Under the pieces are notes generated by a model. It ran no database searches, was not told the DNA's origin, and worked only from the letters and a program-made list of their open reading frames with translations. A DNA stretch of 64,000 bases from Verrucomicrobiota bacterium. GTDB lineage: Bacteria; Verrucomicrobiota; Verrucomicrobiia; Opitutales; Opitutaceae. The stretch lies in the NCBI GenBank assembly GCA_016235555.1, contig JACRKC010000042.1, positions 1-64,000 on the forward strand. The letters are read 5' to 3'. Made by a program: the position numbers and the translations under genes. This document shows, piece after piece, positions 62,056-64,000 of this stretch. Positions within the stretch are counted from its first letter, which is position 1. Every line of letters starts with the position of its first letter.

Positions 62056-63429
62056 ATGAAAAGTCTCCGCACCATCGGCAAACTCTCCGGCCTTGGCGCC
62101 GCCCTAGTTGCCGCGATCAGCGGCTGCGCGCTGGCCCCATCAGCCGCGGAAAAACAGGCGCGCACCGAAGTCGCCCGGATCGGGACGGCAATTCGTCCCG
62201 CCAGCCCAAAGCCGCCGCTGCCGGACCTACGCACCGATTCGCCGCTGACGGACTATGTGCACTTTGCCGTGCTCAATCATCCGCGCATCGAGGCCGCGTA
62301 TCACGACTGGCGCGCCACCGTCTCCGTGATCGCGCCCACTCGCGCGTTGCCCGATCCGCAGGTCACGTTCGAGGCCGACATCGCGGACACTCTGATGACG
62401 TTCATGCCGGGGTTGATGTTCGATTTCATGGCACCGGCCAAGCGCGCGGCGATGGGGCAGGAAGCCGTCGGGGCGAGTCGCGTGGCCTACCGGGTCTATG
62501 CCGGGGAAGTGCTCGCGGTCGCCGCCAGCGTGCGCAAGGCGTGGCTGGAGCTGGCCTACGTGGACGAAGCACTGCGATTGCGCGAAAGTTCACTGCACGC
62601 GTTCGACCTGGCCACCGCGGTCGCGGGCGCCGACTACACGACCGGGCGCGGCATGGGCACCTTGGAAATCCAAGTGCGGCTGGCAAACGATGCCGCCAAG
62701 GTGCGTTCGGAACTCACCGCACTCGGCTACCGTCGCGACGCCGCACGAATTCGTTTCAGGTCCACGCTGGGGCTCGCGCCCACGGCAGCCGATCCGGCCT
62801 GGCCCCAGGCGTCGCTCGCACCGACGACGCTCCCCAGCGAGGACGAACTCTGGCGCCGCGCGCAGGCGGCCAATCCCGAACTCGGCCGGATGCGCGCGAT
62901 GGTGGAGATGGCGCTGGCCGGCATCGGCGTGGCCCGGCAGGGTGCGACCCCGGATTTTTCGCTCGGGGCGATGGCCGATTTCAAAGCCAGCCCGCTGATG
63001 GTGCGGCCGACCGCGACCGTCACGCTGCCGATCTGGCGCGAGAAAATTGCCGCGAACATCGCCGCCGCCGAAGCACGCCGCGACGCCGCGGTCGCCCGCG
63101 TGAATGCGGAGCAACTGAACCTCGCGGCCGAACTCGCGCAGATGCTCTACATGGTGCGCGAGAGCGAGCGCATGATCGCCTACATCGAGCAGTCGGCGCT
63201 GCCGAACTACGAGCGCGCCATCGCCACCCTCGAAGCCGGCTATCAGTCGGGCATGAACGGACCGGGAATGATTCCCGAGATCCGCATCATGGCGCTCGCG
63301 ATGCGGGTGGAGCGCGCCGCTGCGCTGCGCGACCGCGAGAGCGCGGTCACCGACCTGATGCTCCTGACGGCCGATGTCGCGCCGCCCGGCGCTCCGTTGC
63401 TCGCCGAATCCTCACTCTCCGCCCGCTGA
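62056..63429 (+). CDS. TolC-type outer-membrane efflux lipoprotein (CusC-like)
   Basis: A 457-residue protein from ATG 62056 (MKSLRTIGKLSGLGAALVAA) with lipobox ISGC (Cys about 24). The OEP helices carry LTDYVHFAVLNHPRIEAAYH, a central LRESSLHAFDLATAVAGADY, and NYERAIATLEAGYQSG. Outer-membrane part of a tripartite metal efflux system. It is followed after 19 bases by the adaptor gene. Confidence 0.9.
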   Translation: MKSLRTIGKLSGLGAALVAAISGCALAPSAAEKQARTEVARIGTAIRPASPKPPLPDLRTDSPLTDYVHFAVLNHPRIEAAYHDWRATVSVIAPTRALPDPQVTFEADIADTLMTFMPGLMFDFMAPAKRAAMGQEAVGASRVAYRVYAGEVLAVAASVRKAWLELAYVDEALRLRESSLHAFDLATAVAGADYTTGRGMGTLEIQVRLANDAAKVRSELTALGYRRDAARIRFRSTLGLAPTAADPAWPQASLAPTTLPSEDELWRRAQAANPELGRMRAMVEMALAGIGVARQGATPDFSLGAMADFKASPLMVRPTATVTLPIWREKIAANIAAAEARRDAAVARVNAEQLNLAAELAQMLYMVRESERMIAYIEQSALPNYERAIATLEAGYQSGMNGPGMIPEIRIMALAMRVERAAALRDRESAVTDLMLLTADVAPPGAPLLAESSLSAR

Positions 63430-63448
63430 TTTCTTTTCCTGTCCAAAC

Positions 63449-64000
63449 ATGAACGCCTCCCTGCGCACCGTCGCATTCTTGACCCTCGGCCTGTTCGTCG
63501 CCGCCGCGCTGTTCGCGGCCGAGCAGCTCTACACCTGCGGGATGCACCCGCAGATCATCAAAAAGGAGCCGGGCAATTGCCCTGTCTGCGGCATGAAACT
63601 CACGCCGATCCGTGCCAACTCCTCCGGCCAGACGGCCGCAGGTGAGCGGAAGGCGAAATTCTACAAATCGACCATGATGGCTGGCGAAGTCAGCCCCAAG
63701 CCCGGCAAGGATTCGATGGGTATGGAGATGGTGCCCGTTTACGACGGCGGCGATTCTACGGCGACCAGCATCCAGATCGACGCTGCCACGATGCAGAAAA
63801 TGAATCTCCGCACGGCGCCGGTCGGCCACGGCCCGGTGCGCCGTGAAATCCGCGCAGTCGGCTCCGTCGCCTACAACGAGCAGGGTCTGCGCGACATCAC
63901 GACCAAGTATGAGGGCTGGCTGGAAAAGCTGCTCGTGAACGCCACGTGGGCCACCGTCAAGGCGGGCGACCCGCTGTTCGAGATTTACTCGCCGGACCTC
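63449..64000 (+). CDS. cusB: CusB-type periplasmic adaptor with heavy-metal-binding domain (cut by window edge)
   Basis: ATG 63449 opens a frame that runs off the right edge (184 codons seen). A signal peptide (LRTVAFLTLGLFVAAALFAA) precedes YTCGMHPQIIKKEPGNCPVC followed by GMKL, the heavy-metal-binding (YHYD-type) domain, and then a second partial copy lacking the Cys residues (YKSTMMAGEVSPKPGKDSM then GMEMVPVY). The adaptor part begins at IQIDAATMQKMNLRTAPV. It supplies metal to the RND pump, which presumably lies beyond the edge. The domain type favours Cu/Ag. Confidence 0.9.
   Translation, partial: MNASLRTVAFLTLGLFVAAALFAAEQLYTCGMHPQIIKKEPGNCPVCGMKLTPIRANSSGQTAAGERKAKFYKSTMMAGEVSPKPGKDSMGMEMVPVYDGGDSTATSIQIDAATMQKMNLRTAPVGHGPVRREIRAVGSVAYNEQGLRDITTKYEGWLEKLLVNATWATVKAGDPLFEIYSPDL

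Overview
The window reads as high-GC chromosomal DNA from a member of the Verrucomicrobiota, most likely the Opitutales/Opitutaceae. This is an inference from the gene content: an exosortase-type membrane protein, a Tat-signal DUF1552 protein beside a giant planctomycete-type cytochrome/DUF1592 protein, a CE7 esterase, AGPGPQFW exported proteins, and several kinds of perfect inverted repeats in the spacers. No ribosomal RNA or other species marker is present.

Layout. (1) 1-10,800 is ordinary backbone: exosortase (cut by the left edge), CE7 esterase, DUF1552/DUF1592 pair, isoprenylcysteine-type methyltransferase, ThrH phosphatase, phosphatidylserine decarboxylase and an amidase, separated by REP-like inverted repeats. 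(2) 10,826-21,475 is a 10.6-kb genomic island inserted in the anticodon loop of a tRNA-Leu(UAG) gene. The 5' half of that tRNA lies at 10,795-10,833 and the 3' half at 21,468-21,517. The island carries its own intact tRNA-Leu(UAG), a truncated tyrosine integrase, an excisionase-like gene, small unknown genes, and a tight three-gene operon encoding an N6-adenine DNA methyltransferase, a Ser/Thr protein kinase and a TPR protein. That operon is the best candidate here for an undescribed (possibly defence) system. (3) 21,518-24,900 holds the wreck of a second element: a frameshifted, truncated integrase joined to the C-terminal part of a TOTE-type primase/helicase that is itself frameshifted in a 9-G run at Walker A, then a CcbP-like gene. 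(4) 25,332-28,572 is a GntR-regulated operon (regulator, DUF6159 membrane protein, class C beta-lactamase-fold serine hydrolase) with a clear operator. It is flanked by two diverged copies of a ~150-bp direct repeat.

(5) 29,187-41,585 is a minus-strand heavy-metal resistance region. It contains CzcC/CzcB/CzcA-type RND efflux, a PII-like protein, a ZntA/CadA-type P-ATPase with a His-rich N-terminus, three paralogous lipoproteins and two paralogous Cys-rich exported proteins. (6) 41,726-56,231 is an integrative mobilizable element: a large serine recombinase with an unusual C-terminal extension, a winged-helix gene, a 1,772-residue methylase/SNF2-helicase (DarB-like), a MobF relaxase, a probable oriT spacer, and a plus-strand block with a ParA-like ATPase and a VirD4-type coupling protein. 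No mating-pair-formation genes are seen, so it presumably borrows a conjugation channel. (7) 56,274-58,915 holds an unknown gene, an AraC regulator, a small beta-barrel-like gene and a methyltransferase paralogous to the one at 29,187.

(8) 59,019-64,000 is a plus-strand metal (probably copper) response cluster. It encodes an AGPGPQFW protein, a membrane-anchored anti-sigma candidate, a CnrX-like sensor, an ECF sigma factor, two more AGPGPQFW proteins, a TolC-type lipoprotein and a CusB-type adaptor cut by the right edge. Two matching ECF-like promoter boxes precede the sigma operon and the efflux operon, suggesting a metal-released sigma factor that activates itself and the exporter.
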